In this document: one piece after another, positions 56,251 to 64,000 of the stretch | Numbering within the stretch: position 1 is the first letter of the stretch | Layout: each line of letters opens with the position of its first letter | Source: F1-80-MAGs062 sp046345315 | Lineage (GTDB): Bacteria; Planctomycetota; Planctomycetia; Planctomycetales; Planctomycetaceae | DNA: 64,000 nt | Direction: 5' to 3' | Assembly (NCBI GenBank): GCA_046345315.1 | Contig: JBKDKA010000217.1 | Location: forward strand, 1 to 64,000 | The notes under the pieces: generated by a model | What the model was told of the DNA's origin: nothing | The model's database searches: none | The model's input: only the letters and a program-made list of their open reading frames with translations | Made by a program: the position numbers and the translations under genes

Positions 56251-56287
56251 TGTGACTCGTCCTTCCGGAAACAGGGGCATCAGTCGC

Positions 56288-56309
56288 CTTGGTATCAGGG
56301 ATACCGAAG
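56288..56309. promoter_or_regulatory. Short palindrome upstream of the DUF1080 gene
   Basis: GGTATC (56291-56296) and GATACC (56300-56305) form a perfect 6-bp inverted repeat around AGG, extended by CTT/AAG with one bulged base. It lies about 40 bp upstream of the start codon, an operator-like position. Function inferred only from position and symmetry. Confidence 0.35.
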
Positions 56310-56649
56310 AAAACCGAGCCCGTACCAGTTCACAGCGTTCTCTTTAAGACGTTCAGCAACGAGCTTCCGGGAATGAGAACAACGTGGGCGATTGTTCTGA
56401 ACAGAGACCTGCCCAAAGATCTCGTCCGGAAAGTCATCACGCGGTGAGGGCATCCCGCGCCTGCTGATGCGAACTGTGAGTCTGCAACAGCGCGGACACG
56501 TGAAGTCGGGAGGAGAAGCCCGTCTGAGCGGGATCGCCCTGCAGGAAATCAGAGCGTCGAGGAAACCCGTAATCCCGGAATCGACTGCCTGCGCCTGTCA
56601 GTTGAACAGACATCAGAATGCCGAAAAACTGTTCGGGATTCAGCGTCGA
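56310..56649. other. 340-bp stretch without a supported gene
   Basis: Nothing beyond short frames is seen. It separates the DUF1080 gene from the 3-prime end of the small CsrA-like frame. Confidence 0.35.
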
Positions 56650-56841
56650 TCAGACCAGAGCAGTCTGAGACGTTCGATACAGATATGAAGTCACCGGGTC
56701 ACAGACGAAACCGTCGTCCGGGTGATCCGGGTCTTCAAACCGGAGGGAAACTCCGTTCTTTTCCACAGAGACTACGGTCACAATCAGAGCCCCGATTCGA
56801 AGACGCTCACCCGGAACAACATCAAAGTGCTGGCACTGCAT
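56650..56841 (-). CDS. Small CsrA-like protein (tentative)
   Basis: 63 residues from the ATG at 56841; the frame can be extended to an ATG at 57033 (127 residues) but the added segment looks unlike the core. The core GERLRIGALIVTVVSVEKNG followed by VSLRFEDPD resembles CsrA/RsmA, a dimeric mRNA-binding regulator of about 61 residues. The conserved VHRxE region with the key Arg is not recognisable: the tail reads DDGFVCDPVTS. It may be a divergent paralogue, or the match may be coincidental. No good ribosome site was seen. Confidence 0.4.
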   Translation of the reverse strand: MQCQHFDVVPGERLRIGALIVTVVSVEKNGVSLRFEDPDHPDDGFVCDPVTSYLYRTSQTALV

Positions 56842-57033
56842 GACGACGCTGATACCTAAAAATAATCCGGACGCCTGAATCAGAGCAAAGATGAAAAACT
56901 CGATGTCAAAGACTGATAAGCTGTCGGACGATGGAAAGGATGGATGATGACGAGTCGATCGAACTTTCAGATGTGACAGAACTGTCGAAAGGGCTCGATG
57001 ATCTTTGTCGGTGAGTGTTATAACTATCGCCAT

Positions 57034-57433
57034 TCTTTCAGACAATCGCGATCGTCGTTCCTCTTCAAAGTTCCGGTGACCTTTTTCTTCGATGCATGTT
57101 TTCTCCGATTTTTCTCTTCACAAAAAATGAGATTTCTGCATGAGGGAAGTTCTGTGTGCCGGGTTCATGTCAGATGACGAAAGCTGAAAGTGCAAGCCTG
57201 CATCGCGTGCAGCTCATCTCAAGACACATCATTCGACAGTGATTCTGCTCCGGTACAGCAACAGTCGATAGCAGTCACTGCATCTCGTGAAGAATTCTGT
57301 ACAATCTGCGGGAATGTTCCCGTGCTGCAGGACCGATCACCTTCTTATGAACAGATTCAGAAGGTATCCGTGCCTGCATCGATACACTTTTCAAACTGTC
57401 TTTCCGTTTTGATGTCAGTATCCAGAGTCCATA
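57034..57433. other. 400-bp stretch upstream of the M3 peptidase gene
   Basis: No supported gene. Contains a minus-10-like TACAAT at 57300-57305 and a CGGGA-ATGT-TCCCG hairpin at 57309-57322, about 110 bp before the peptidase start. These may be its promoter and leader. No minus-35 box is evident. Confidence 0.35.
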
Positions 57434-59521
57434 ATGAACGACTTCAATCCGCTTCTCGTCAGGTCAGGACTTCCTCCATTCGACCGCATCTGTCCTGAGC
57501 ATATCCGTCCGGCGGCGAATGAGTTCCTCATTGAATGTCGAGAAATTCTTGAACATCTTGAATCGGTCTCTGAACCGAACTGGTGTTCACTCTTCGAACC
57601 ACTGGAAAAGATAGACCTGCTTTTTGAATACGGCTGGTCGCCTGTCGGGCATCTTCTGAGCGTTGCAAACTCGGATGAACTCCGTCGTGCTCACGAGGAA
57701 ACACTACCTGACATCATTGAATTCGGGCTTCGCCTCCGCCAGAGCGATATCCTCTATCAGCTTCTGTGCCGTATCCGAGATTCGGAACAGTGGAACACAA
57801 TCAGCGAAGCGCAGCGGCGAATCATTCGGCGGTCGATTCAGAGCGCTGAACAGTCCGGTATCGGGCTCAAAGGCAGCGAGCGGGAACGATTCAACGAGAT
57901 TGAACAGAGACTCTCCCAGCTGGCGACTCAGTTTTCGAATCATGTCCTGGACGCAACAAAAGCCTGCTGGCTGGATCTGACTGACCAGGAATCCGTCAGC
58001 GGTCTACCGCTCAGCCTCCGGCGGAGAATGGCGGCAGCATGGTCGAATGCCGAAGAACACCGAGAAAAACCATCCGCGTCCCCGGAAGGCGGTCCCTGGC
58101 GAGTCACACTGGACCAGCCGACATTCGGCCCGTTCATGGAGCACTGCGCAGATCGTAATCTTCGGGAGAAACTCTATCGGATGTATATCACCAGGGCCTC
58201 CACAGCGCCGTGGGACAACTCCGGCCTGATCGCTGAGATTCTGACACTTCGGCGCGAACAATCGGAACTCCTCGGTTTCAGCACCTACGCAGACTTGAGC
58301 ATGTCCCGCAAGATGGCCGGAACTGTATCCACAGTTCGCGACATGTTCGATCGACTGCTCGCTGCGTCACATGGTGTCGCTCAGAAAGAACTGGAGGAGC
58401 TCACAGAGTTCGCTCAGGCTCAGGGGCATCAAGGCAAGCTGTCTCACTGGGATGTTTCATTCTGGGCGGAGCGACTTCGTGAATCGCGATTCTCGTTCAC
58501 AGATGAGGAGCTTCGGCCGTTTTTCTCATTCGAACGAGTTCTGGCGGGCCTTTTCGAAATCTGTCATGTGTTGTTCGGTATTACAGTCCGACCAGCCGAT
58601 GGAAAAGCCCCGATCTGGAATCCCGATGTTCGCTACTTCGAAGTGCTCAACGAGCAGGGCGCGCTGATTGCTGCGTTTTACCTCGACCCTTATTCGCGGC
58701 CTGCCAACAAACGCGGGGGAGCATGGATGGCGGACTGCATCGCACGTTCAGTCCGGCAGGATGGTGTTCGACTTCCCGTGGCACACCTGATCTGCAACAG
58801 CACTCCGCCCGTCAACGAGACTCCGTCACTGATGACATTCCGTGAAGTGGAGACTCTGTTCCACGAATTCGGGCATGGTCTGCAGCACATGCTGACCACA
58901 GTTGATTTTCGAGACGCGGCAGGAATCAGCGGGATTGAATGGGATGCCGTGGAACTTCCCAGTCAGTTCATGGAGAACTGGTGCTATCATCGCGACACAC
59001 TGATGAAGATGGCTGTTCATTATTCGACTGGTGAACAGATGTCCGAAGAATTGTTTCAGAAGCTGCTTGCAGCAAGAAACTATCGCGCGGCTTCACAGAT
59101 GCTGCGACAGCTTCAGCTGGGGATGTCCGACATGGAACTCCATGCGTCATGGGTTCCGGAAGGAAAAGAAACACCATTCGACGCGGAACGGCGTATCTCA
59201 GAAAAAACAAGCCTGCTTCCTCCGCTTCCCGAAAACCGTTTTCTTTGTTCGTTCCAGCATATTTTTTCGGGTGGATATGCAGCCGGATATTACAGTTACA
59301 AATGGGCAGAGGTTCTCAGTGCTGATGCCTTCTCAGCATTTCAGGAAGCGGGCACGGAGAATCTGACCGAAACAGCAAAGATCGGCCGAAGGTTTCGCGA
59401 CACTGTCCTCGCTCAGGGTGGCAGTCGACATCCCATGGAGATCTTTGAAGAATTCCGTGGACGAAAGCCGGATCCTGCGGCGCTTTTGAGGCAATGCGGA
59501 CTGCTCAAAGCGGATTGCTGA
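57434..59521 (+). CDS. M3-family oligopeptidase (oligopeptidase A-like)
   Basis: 695 residues. Cytoplasmic zinc metallopeptidase that degrades short peptides. The HEFGH zinc motif is at residues 477-481, followed by the third-ligand region GISGIEWDAVELPSQFMENW. The N-terminal opening NPLLVRSGLPPFDRICPEHI resembles PrlC/OpdA. C-terminal FSGGYAAGYYSYKWAEVLSA is the conserved substrate-binding Tyr-rich segment. Length matches OpdA (about 680). Stands alone. Confidence 0.93.
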   Translation: MNDFNPLLVRSGLPPFDRICPEHIRPAANEFLIECREILEHLESVSEPNWCSLFEPLEKIDLLFEYGWSPVGHLLSVANSDELRRAHEETLPDIIEFGLRLRQSDILYQLLCRIRDSEQWNTISEAQRRIIRRSIQSAEQSGIGLKGSERERFNEIEQRLSQLATQFSNHVLDATKACWLDLTDQESVSGLPLSLRRRMAAAWSNAEEHREKPSASPEGGPWRVTLDQPTFGPFMEHCADRNLREKLYRMYITRASTAPWDNSGLIAEILTLRREQSELLGFSTYADLSMSRKMAGTVSTVRDMFDRLLAASHGVAQKELEELTEFAQAQGHQGKLSHWDVSFWAERLRESRFSFTDEELRPFFSFERVLAGLFEICHVLFGITVRPADGKAPIWNPDVRYFEVLNEQGALIAAFYLDPYSRPANKRGGAWMADCIARSVRQDGVRLPVAHLICNSTPPVNETPSLMTFREVETLFHEFGHGLQHMLTTVDFRDAAGISGIEWDAVELPSQFMENWCYHRDTLMKMAVHYSTGEQMSEELFQKLLAARNYRAASQMLRQLQLGMSDMELHASWVPEGKETPFDAERRISEKTSLLPPLPENRFLCSFQHIFSGGYAAGYYSYKWAEVLSADAFSAFQEAGTENLTETAKIGRRFRDTVLAQGGSRHPMEIFEEFRGRKPDPAALLRQCGLLKADC

Positions 59522-59598
59522 TTTACCGTTGAATGCGAAGTATGTAGTGCAGAATCGCCGACGATCCGTGAACGGACGAAGAGAACGAGAATCCTCGC

Positions 59599-61005
59599 AT
59601 GCAGAATATTCCTGAACGACACTTCGACGTGGTTGTCATCGGAACGGGCCCCGGGGGTGAGGGAGCTTCGATGGAAGCAACCAAACAGGGGAAGAGCGTC
59701 GCTGCCGTTGAGCGACTGCCTCGAATCGGCGGCAACTGCACTCATCTGGGGACGATTCCCAGCAAATCACTTCGCGCTGCGATTTATCGAGTGATGGAGG
59801 TGAACTCCAACCCTCATTTCCGTCAGCTCGGGTTCAGCATCAATGTCGGGTTTCGTGATCTGCGCCGCAGTGCTCAGTCGGTCATCGACCAGCAGGTCGG
59901 TATGCGACGAAACTTTTATGAACGTAATGAAGTCGATGTTCTTCAGGGAGACGCAACGTTTCTCGATCCGCATCGCGTCCAGGTCGAACATGCAGACGGC
60001 AGCACCGAAATCCTGCATGCGAAGTCATTCGTCATCGCAACAGGTTCACGACCATATCGTCCACCGGGAGTTGATTTCAGCCACCACCGCGTCTTTGACA
60101 GTGATACCATTCTTGACCTGCCGGAAACTCCCGGAACGATGACGATCTACGGAGCAGGCGTGATCGGCAGCGAATACGCTTCCATGTTTCGCAACCTTCA
60201 GGTCAAAGTGAACCTCGTGAACACACGATCGAAGGTGCTTGAATTTCTGGATGATGAAATCTGTGATGCTCTGGCCTACCACATGCGCGACACGGGGGTT
60301 CGCATCCGCAACAACGAGATATTCGACCGAGTGGAAACATTCGACGACCATGTCATGGTCCATCTGAAGTCGGGAAAGCAGCTGAAGAGCGACATTCTCC
60401 TCTGGGCGAACGGACGCACCGGCAACACAGATGGGCTGGGACTGCAGAACATCGGCTTATCAGCTGACGAACGAGGACAGATCTCGGTCAATGAACACTT
60501 CCAGACAACACAGCCTCACATCTATGCAGTCGGAGACGTGATCGGAATTCCGGCACTGGCAAGCGCGGCATACATTCAGGGACGATTCGCTGCCCGCCAC
60601 CTGGGCAATGCCGATTCTGATCAGTTCCGTATTCAGGATATTCCGACCGGAATTTACACCAGTCCGGAAATCAGCTCCCTGGGAAAAACAGAACGTCAGC
60701 TGACGGAAGAATGTGTGCCCTATGAGGTTGGTCATTCAATGTTCAAGAATCTGGCACGAGCTCAGATCATGGGACGCCCGATCGGGATGCTGAAGCTGCT
60801 GTTCCATCGAGACACACTGCAGATCCTTGGAATCCACTGTTTCGGCGTCAACGCCACAGAGATCATTCACATCGGACAGGCGATTATGGCGCAGCCGGGT
60901 GAAGCCAACTCACTGCTCTATTTCATCAACACAACGTTCAATTATCCGACGATGGCAGAAGCGTATCGGGTGGCTGCACTGAATGGATATAATCGAGTCA
61001 AATAG
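59599..61005 (+). CDS. sthA: Soluble pyridine nucleotide transhydrogenase
   Basis: 468 residues. Flavoprotein that moves reducing equivalents between NADPH and NAD. FAD motif VVIGTGPGGEGASM near the start and NAD(P) motif YGAGVIGSEYASMF near 185. The redox-active disulfide of dihydrolipoamide dehydrogenase is replaced: the segment reads GGNCTHLGTIPSKSLR, with only one Cys, which is the hallmark of SthA. Length matches E. coli SthA (466). Starts 77 bp after the peptidase gene. Confidence 0.92.
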   Translation: MQNIPERHFDVVVIGTGPGGEGASMEATKQGKSVAAVERLPRIGGNCTHLGTIPSKSLRAAIYRVMEVNSNPHFRQLGFSINVGFRDLRRSAQSVIDQQVGMRRNFYERNEVDVLQGDATFLDPHRVQVEHADGSTEILHAKSFVIATGSRPYRPPGVDFSHHRVFDSDTILDLPETPGTMTIYGAGVIGSEYASMFRNLQVKVNLVNTRSKVLEFLDDEICDALAYHMRDTGVRIRNNEIFDRVETFDDHVMVHLKSGKQLKSDILLWANGRTGNTDGLGLQNIGLSADERGQISVNEHFQTTQPHIYAVGDVIGIPALASAAYIQGRFAARHLGNADSDQFRIQDIPTGIYTSPEISSLGKTERQLTEECVPYEVGHSMFKNLARAQIMGRPIGMLKLLFHRDTLQILGIHCFGVNATEIIHIGQAIMAQPGEANSLLYFINTTFNYPTMAEAYRVAALNGYNRVK

Positions 61006-61076
61006 ACTCGCTGCAGTCTGCCTTTGTGATTCGCGATCAGTTCTTCAGTGGAACCCGAACACACCTCTTCGGTTCC

Positions 61077-62747
61077 ATGTCTCTCGGTCAGCCAGGACCC
61101 ATGCAATACAACCAACCGGCACGGCTGCCACTTCCATTCCTCTGGATCGTGATCGCAGTCTGTCTGCTTCCAACCGCACTCAACCTCTGTGGCTTCGACT
61201 TTTCCACGCGCGGACAGGAGCTCGGCCGTGCGACCGTTCTGAATTCGATCGCAGATACGCCGGATCTGCTGGAAACGCATCCGATCAAGGGGCCACTGGT
61301 CCATACAGTTCTTGAGTGGAGCGCATTCTGCGTCGCCGTTGTAACGGTGGTGTTTTCGTTCATCCAGTTTTCAGTACGCCGCGACTCGACAACTCCGATC
61401 ATCGGCATGGCGATGTTCGCTTCAGGACTCTTTGATGCTCTGAATGTGCTGGCGGCCAACGGGCTGATTCTCCGAGTCAGTGATTATCGAGAATTCATTC
61501 CGTTTACCTGGGCGATCTCCCGATCTTTCAATATCTGCATCATGATCGCGGGTGCAAGCCTGTTTCTTCGAAGAAAGCCGGATCAGAAATTCGGCAGCGC
61601 GCGACGAAGCGGTCGTTATCTGCTTCTGATCGGACTCTTTCTCAGCGTGCTTGCGTTTGTGATTGTCCAGACCGCTGCATACGTTCCGAAGCTTCCTCAC
61701 AGTCTTTTCCCGAATTCGAATGTGCCACGTCCATGGGATGCGATGCCGCTGATTCTTTACCTCTTCGCCGGAGGAATTTTTTTTCCGCGGTACTATCGAA
61801 TGCACCCGGGGCTTTTTTCTCATGCTCTGATTGTGGGCGTTCTTCCACAGATCGCCACGCAGTTGCACGCCGCTTTCGGATCCCGTGAACTCTATGACAA
61901 TCACTTCAACATCGCGTATTTCCTGAAGATTTTCGCCTACGCGGTTCCGCTCATAGGACTCATTCTTGAATACATCCGGACGTATCAGGGAGAAATCCGA
62001 CTGCGGGCCGCTGAGGAAAGCCTGCAGATGGCTCGCATCGTGCAGCAGGAAATGCTCCCGCAGCGACCTCCGAAACTGCCCGGCTTCGATATCGCGGGCA
62101 GGTCATTCCCGGCAGAAGCTGTCGGGGGAGATTACTTTGACTATATTGAGATGAGCGACGGAGCTGTTGCCATCGTCACTGCGGATGTCAGTGGCCACGA
62201 TATCGGTGCTTCGATCTTCATGACACAGACGCGAGCCTATCTCCGTGCTCTGGCCGGTCGTGAAACAGACACCGTATCAATTCTCAGAAGGCTCAACAGA
62301 CTTCTGACGGAAGATGGTCGTCACGAGCGTTTCGTGGCTCTGTTTTTTGCGAAACTGAACCCGAAGAAGCGAACGATGACCTGCTGTCCGGCGGGTTACA
62401 TGAGTTATCTGCTGCAGAAGTCCGGAAAGTGGCGAATCATCGAAAGCGACTGCGTCCCGCTTGGTATTCTTTCTGACGATTCGACCATGACTACGGAAGT
62501 GATTCATCTCGAAACCTCCGAGCTCTTCGTATCGTTCACCGACGGTGTCGTTGAAGCAGCATCTCCGGCCGGCGAACAGTTCGGGGTTGACCGCACGCTC
62601 GCTGCAATTGTTGAGAATAAGCACCTCTCGGCGGAAGAAATCGTCTCCCGACTTTACGAGACAATCGAAGATTTCTGTGGAGGTTCGGCGAGAACCGATG
62701 ACGTGACTGTCGTTGTCCTGAAATCCATCGGGACAGCGAAAGCCTGA
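61077..62747 (+). CDS. MASE3-type membrane sensor with SpoIIE (PP2C) phosphatase domain
   Basis: 556 residues from the ATG at 61077 (GTG at 61026 also in frame). Eight or so hydrophobic segments fill residues 15-300, with LVHTVLEWSAFCVAVVTVVF and GMAMFASGLFDALNVLA recalling the MASE3 sensor. A short coiled linker (EIRLRAAEESLQMARIVQQE) leads to a SpoIIE/RsbU PP2C-type Ser/Thr phosphatase: MLPQRPPKLPGFDIAG, AVGGDYFDYIEM, TADVSGHDIGAS, FVSFTDGVVEA and RTDDVTVVVLK, with metal-binding Asp residues. Probably acts on an anti-sigma-factor antagonist; none is adjacent. Confidence 0.85.
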   Translation: MSLGQPGPMQYNQPARLPLPFLWIVIAVCLLPTALNLCGFDFSTRGQELGRATVLNSIADTPDLLETHPIKGPLVHTVLEWSAFCVAVVTVVFSFIQFSVRRDSTTPIIGMAMFASGLFDALNVLAANGLILRVSDYREFIPFTWAISRSFNICIMIAGASLFLRRKPDQKFGSARRSGRYLLLIGLFLSVLAFVIVQTAAYVPKLPHSLFPNSNVPRPWDAMPLILYLFAGGIFFPRYYRMHPGLFSHALIVGVLPQIATQLHAAFGSRELYDNHFNIAYFLKIFAYAVPLIGLILEYIRTYQGEIRLRAAEESLQMARIVQQEMLPQRPPKLPGFDIAGRSFPAEAVGGDYFDYIEMSDGAVAIVTADVSGHDIGASIFMTQTRAYLRALAGRETDTVSILRRLNRLLTEDGRHERFVALFFAKLNPKKRTMTCCPAGYMSYLLQKSGKWRIIESDCVPLGILSDDSTMTTEVIHLETSELFVSFTDGVVEAASPAGEQFGVDRTLAAIVENKHLSAEEIVSRLYETIEDFCGGSARTDDVTVVVLKSIGTAKA

Positions 62748-62849
62748 GCCTGCTTGAAATTCCGGCAGCGGAACGGGACGATTCCGGGAATTCTGAGATG
62801 GCAGATCTCGTTCCGAGACCGCAGCGGCAAAGCAGATCAGGAGCAGACA

Positions 62850-63638
62850 ATGGGGATTCTGAATCGTTTTTCACTTGAGGGTCGTATTGCACTCGTGACA
62901 GCCGGTGCCGGTCCGCTTTTCGGAAGCAGCATTTCCTGGGCACTGGCCGAAGCGGGAGCCACCGTCATCACGGCGTCACGATCGCTGGAAGCGAACGAGA
63001 AGTTCGCGGAAAGCCTTCGGTCAGCAGGTCATCGAGCCCATGGGATGCAGTTTGACCTTTCCGATTCTGATTCCATTCGCAGGCTGCACCGGGAAGTCAT
63101 TGAACGATTCGGCCGGCTTGACGTTCTGGTCAACAGTGCATTGACACGTGATGGACATACAGGCGGACATGAAGAACAGACTCCCGAGACATGGATGAAC
63201 GCCGGGCAGGGAGATTTTTCGGGCCTGTTCCTGATCTGTCAGCAGTTTGTTCCGGACATGATCCGACAGGGCGGGGGATCCATTATCAATATCTCGAGCA
63301 TCTATGGCGTTGTTTCGAATGACCCCACGATCTACGAGGGCACAACGATGCGACAGCCGCCGAGCTACACGTTCGTGAAAGCAGGGATGATCAACTACAC
63401 ACGTTACCTTGCCTGCTATTACGGCAAGCAGGGGATCCGAGCCAACTGCATCAGTCCCGGAGGCTACTTCAACAATCAGCCGCAGGCGTTTGTCGACAAG
63501 TACTGCCATCGAGTTCCGGTCGGCCGAATGCTGAGCCACGACGACATTCAGGGGGCTGTTGTTTTTCTTGCGTCCGATGCATCCAGCTACGTCACGGGAA
63601 CAAACCTGATGGTTGATGGTGGCTGGACCAGTCTCTGA
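62850..63638 (+). CDS. Short-chain dehydrogenase/reductase
   Basis: 262 residues from the ATG at 62850, with AGGAG at 62839-62843. Classical SDR fold: glycine-rich nucleotide motif near residues 18-25 (TAGAGPLFG, a variant of TGxxxGxG), the NNAG position reads NSAL, catalytic Ser about 149 in NISS, Y173 and K177 in the YxxxK motif. C-terminal DASSYVTGTNLMVDGGW is typical. An isomerase gene follows after 16 bp, suggesting sugar or polyol metabolism. Confidence 0.88.
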   Translation: MGILNRFSLEGRIALVTAGAGPLFGSSISWALAEAGATVITASRSLEANEKFAESLRSAGHRAHGMQFDLSDSDSIRRLHREVIERFGRLDVLVNSALTRDGHTGGHEEQTPETWMNAGQGDFSGLFLICQQFVPDMIRQGGGSIINISSIYGVVSNDPTIYEGTTMRQPPSYTFVKAGMINYTRYLACYYGKQGIRANCISPGGYFNNQPQAFVDKYCHRVPVGRMLSHDDIQGAVVFLASDASSYVTGTNLMVDGGWTSL

Positions 63639-63654
63639 AATTCAGGTCAACTCT

Positions 63655-64000
63655 ATGAAACTGGCTCTCTCTGTTCGAATCGCCGAAACAGACTGCAAAA
63701 CAAAACTGACGGTACCGCCGGATCAATTGTTTGACCTCGCAGTCAGCCTGGGATATTCCGCAGTCTGTATGCGTGCCAGCGCGGCCGGCATCGGCACTCC
63801 TCGCGAAGAACTCCGGCGAATCCGGGAATCAATTCAAAACGCCGGCCTGACTGTTTCCATGGTGACAGCAGACTTTGACGTCCCGCTGAACAACGACAAT
63901 GGTCCGGCCAGTCTGAAGAACATCACGCCGACTCTGGATGTTGCTGAGTCACTCGGCAGCGACCTCGTGCGTGTCTGCCTCAAGAAGGACAGCGATATTC
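63655..64000 (+). CDS. Sugar phosphate isomerase/epimerase-like protein (runs off the window)
   Basis: The first 115 codons are visible from the ATG at 63655. Start KLALSVRIAETDCKTKLTVP, then LGYSAVCMRASAAGIG and NAGLTVSMVTADFDVPL match the beginning of AP-endonuclease-2-type TIM barrels, like the gene at 21044. Downstream of the SDR gene by 16 bp, probably the same operon. C-terminal metal ligands lie outside the window. Confidence 0.78.
   Translation, partial: MKLALSVRIAETDCKTKLTVPPDQLFDLAVSLGYSAVCMRASAAGIGTPREELRRIRESIQNAGLTVSMVTADFDVPLNNDNGPASLKNITPTLDVAESLGSDLVRVCLKKDSDI

Noticed and set aside
1..64000. CRISPR arrays, insertion sequences, prophage or riboswitch classes
   Set aside because: No regularly spaced identical repeats, transposase, integrase or phage structural gene was recognised, and no known aptamer pattern was seen upstream of glyA or hisD.

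Overview
The window reads as a chromosomal segment of a planctomycete. The basis is gene content: a DUF1080 protein, an AP2-type DNA-binding protein, FG-GAP/VCBS-type secreted protein, many secreted proteins of unknown function, a type II secretion (T2SS) operon with unusually long pseudopilins and secretin, and TTG/GTG starts mixed with ATG. No rRNA, canonical tRNA, CRISPR array, insertion sequence or phage block was found. Two CDSs run off the window ends (1-160 minus, 63655-64000 plus).

Left part (1-24 kb). A Ro60/TROVE protein (682-2346) is preceded by about 500 bp of non-coding DNA holding three tRNA-like elements and a GNRA hairpin, which I read as candidate bacterial Y RNAs for that Ro protein. 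A convergent AbiEi/AbiEii type IV toxin-antitoxin pair follows, with a clear inverted-repeat operator. Then come an FG-GAP protein, a small membrane protein, RlmN, a DUF218 protein, an NtrC-type activator, a LexA paralogue that has lost its self-cleavage residues, a thioredoxin-fold lipoprotein without cysteines, a PIG-L deacetylase, an AP2-type protein, a BRCT-MerR-TPR fusion, glyA with a thioesterase, hisD, and a sugar isomerase/RbsD-type mutarotase pair. A palindromic repeat family has three copies, near 126-201, 4274-4380 and 20901-20998.

Middle part (24-50 kb). A 2424-residue secreted protein made of about 30 secretin N1-like domains, without a secretin pore, lies directly upstream of gspE-F-G-H-I-J-K-L-M. 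Most junctions from gspH to gspM are 4-bp ATGA overlaps. An aldo/keto reductase separates gspM from a very long gspD secretin, and gspD overlaps a further secreted protein by ATGA. I infer that the giant protein works with this secretion machine. The pseudopilins share Ser/Thr/Glu/Asp-rich insertions, and GspL and GspM look like PilM-PilN and PilO-GspC fusions.

Right part (50-64 kb). Mostly housekeeping and metabolic genes: rmlA, a two-gene unit with an SNF2 helicase, an IlvD/Edd dehydratase, a DUF1080 protein, a small CsrA-like candidate, an M3 oligopeptidase, a soluble transhydrogenase, a MASE3-SpoIIE phosphatase, an SDR oxidoreductase and the start of a sugar isomerase.

All assignments are by reading translated sequence and recalling family motifs. 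No database search was run. Start codons were chosen from Shine-Dalgarno spacing, signal peptides and family length, and are uncertain where stated.
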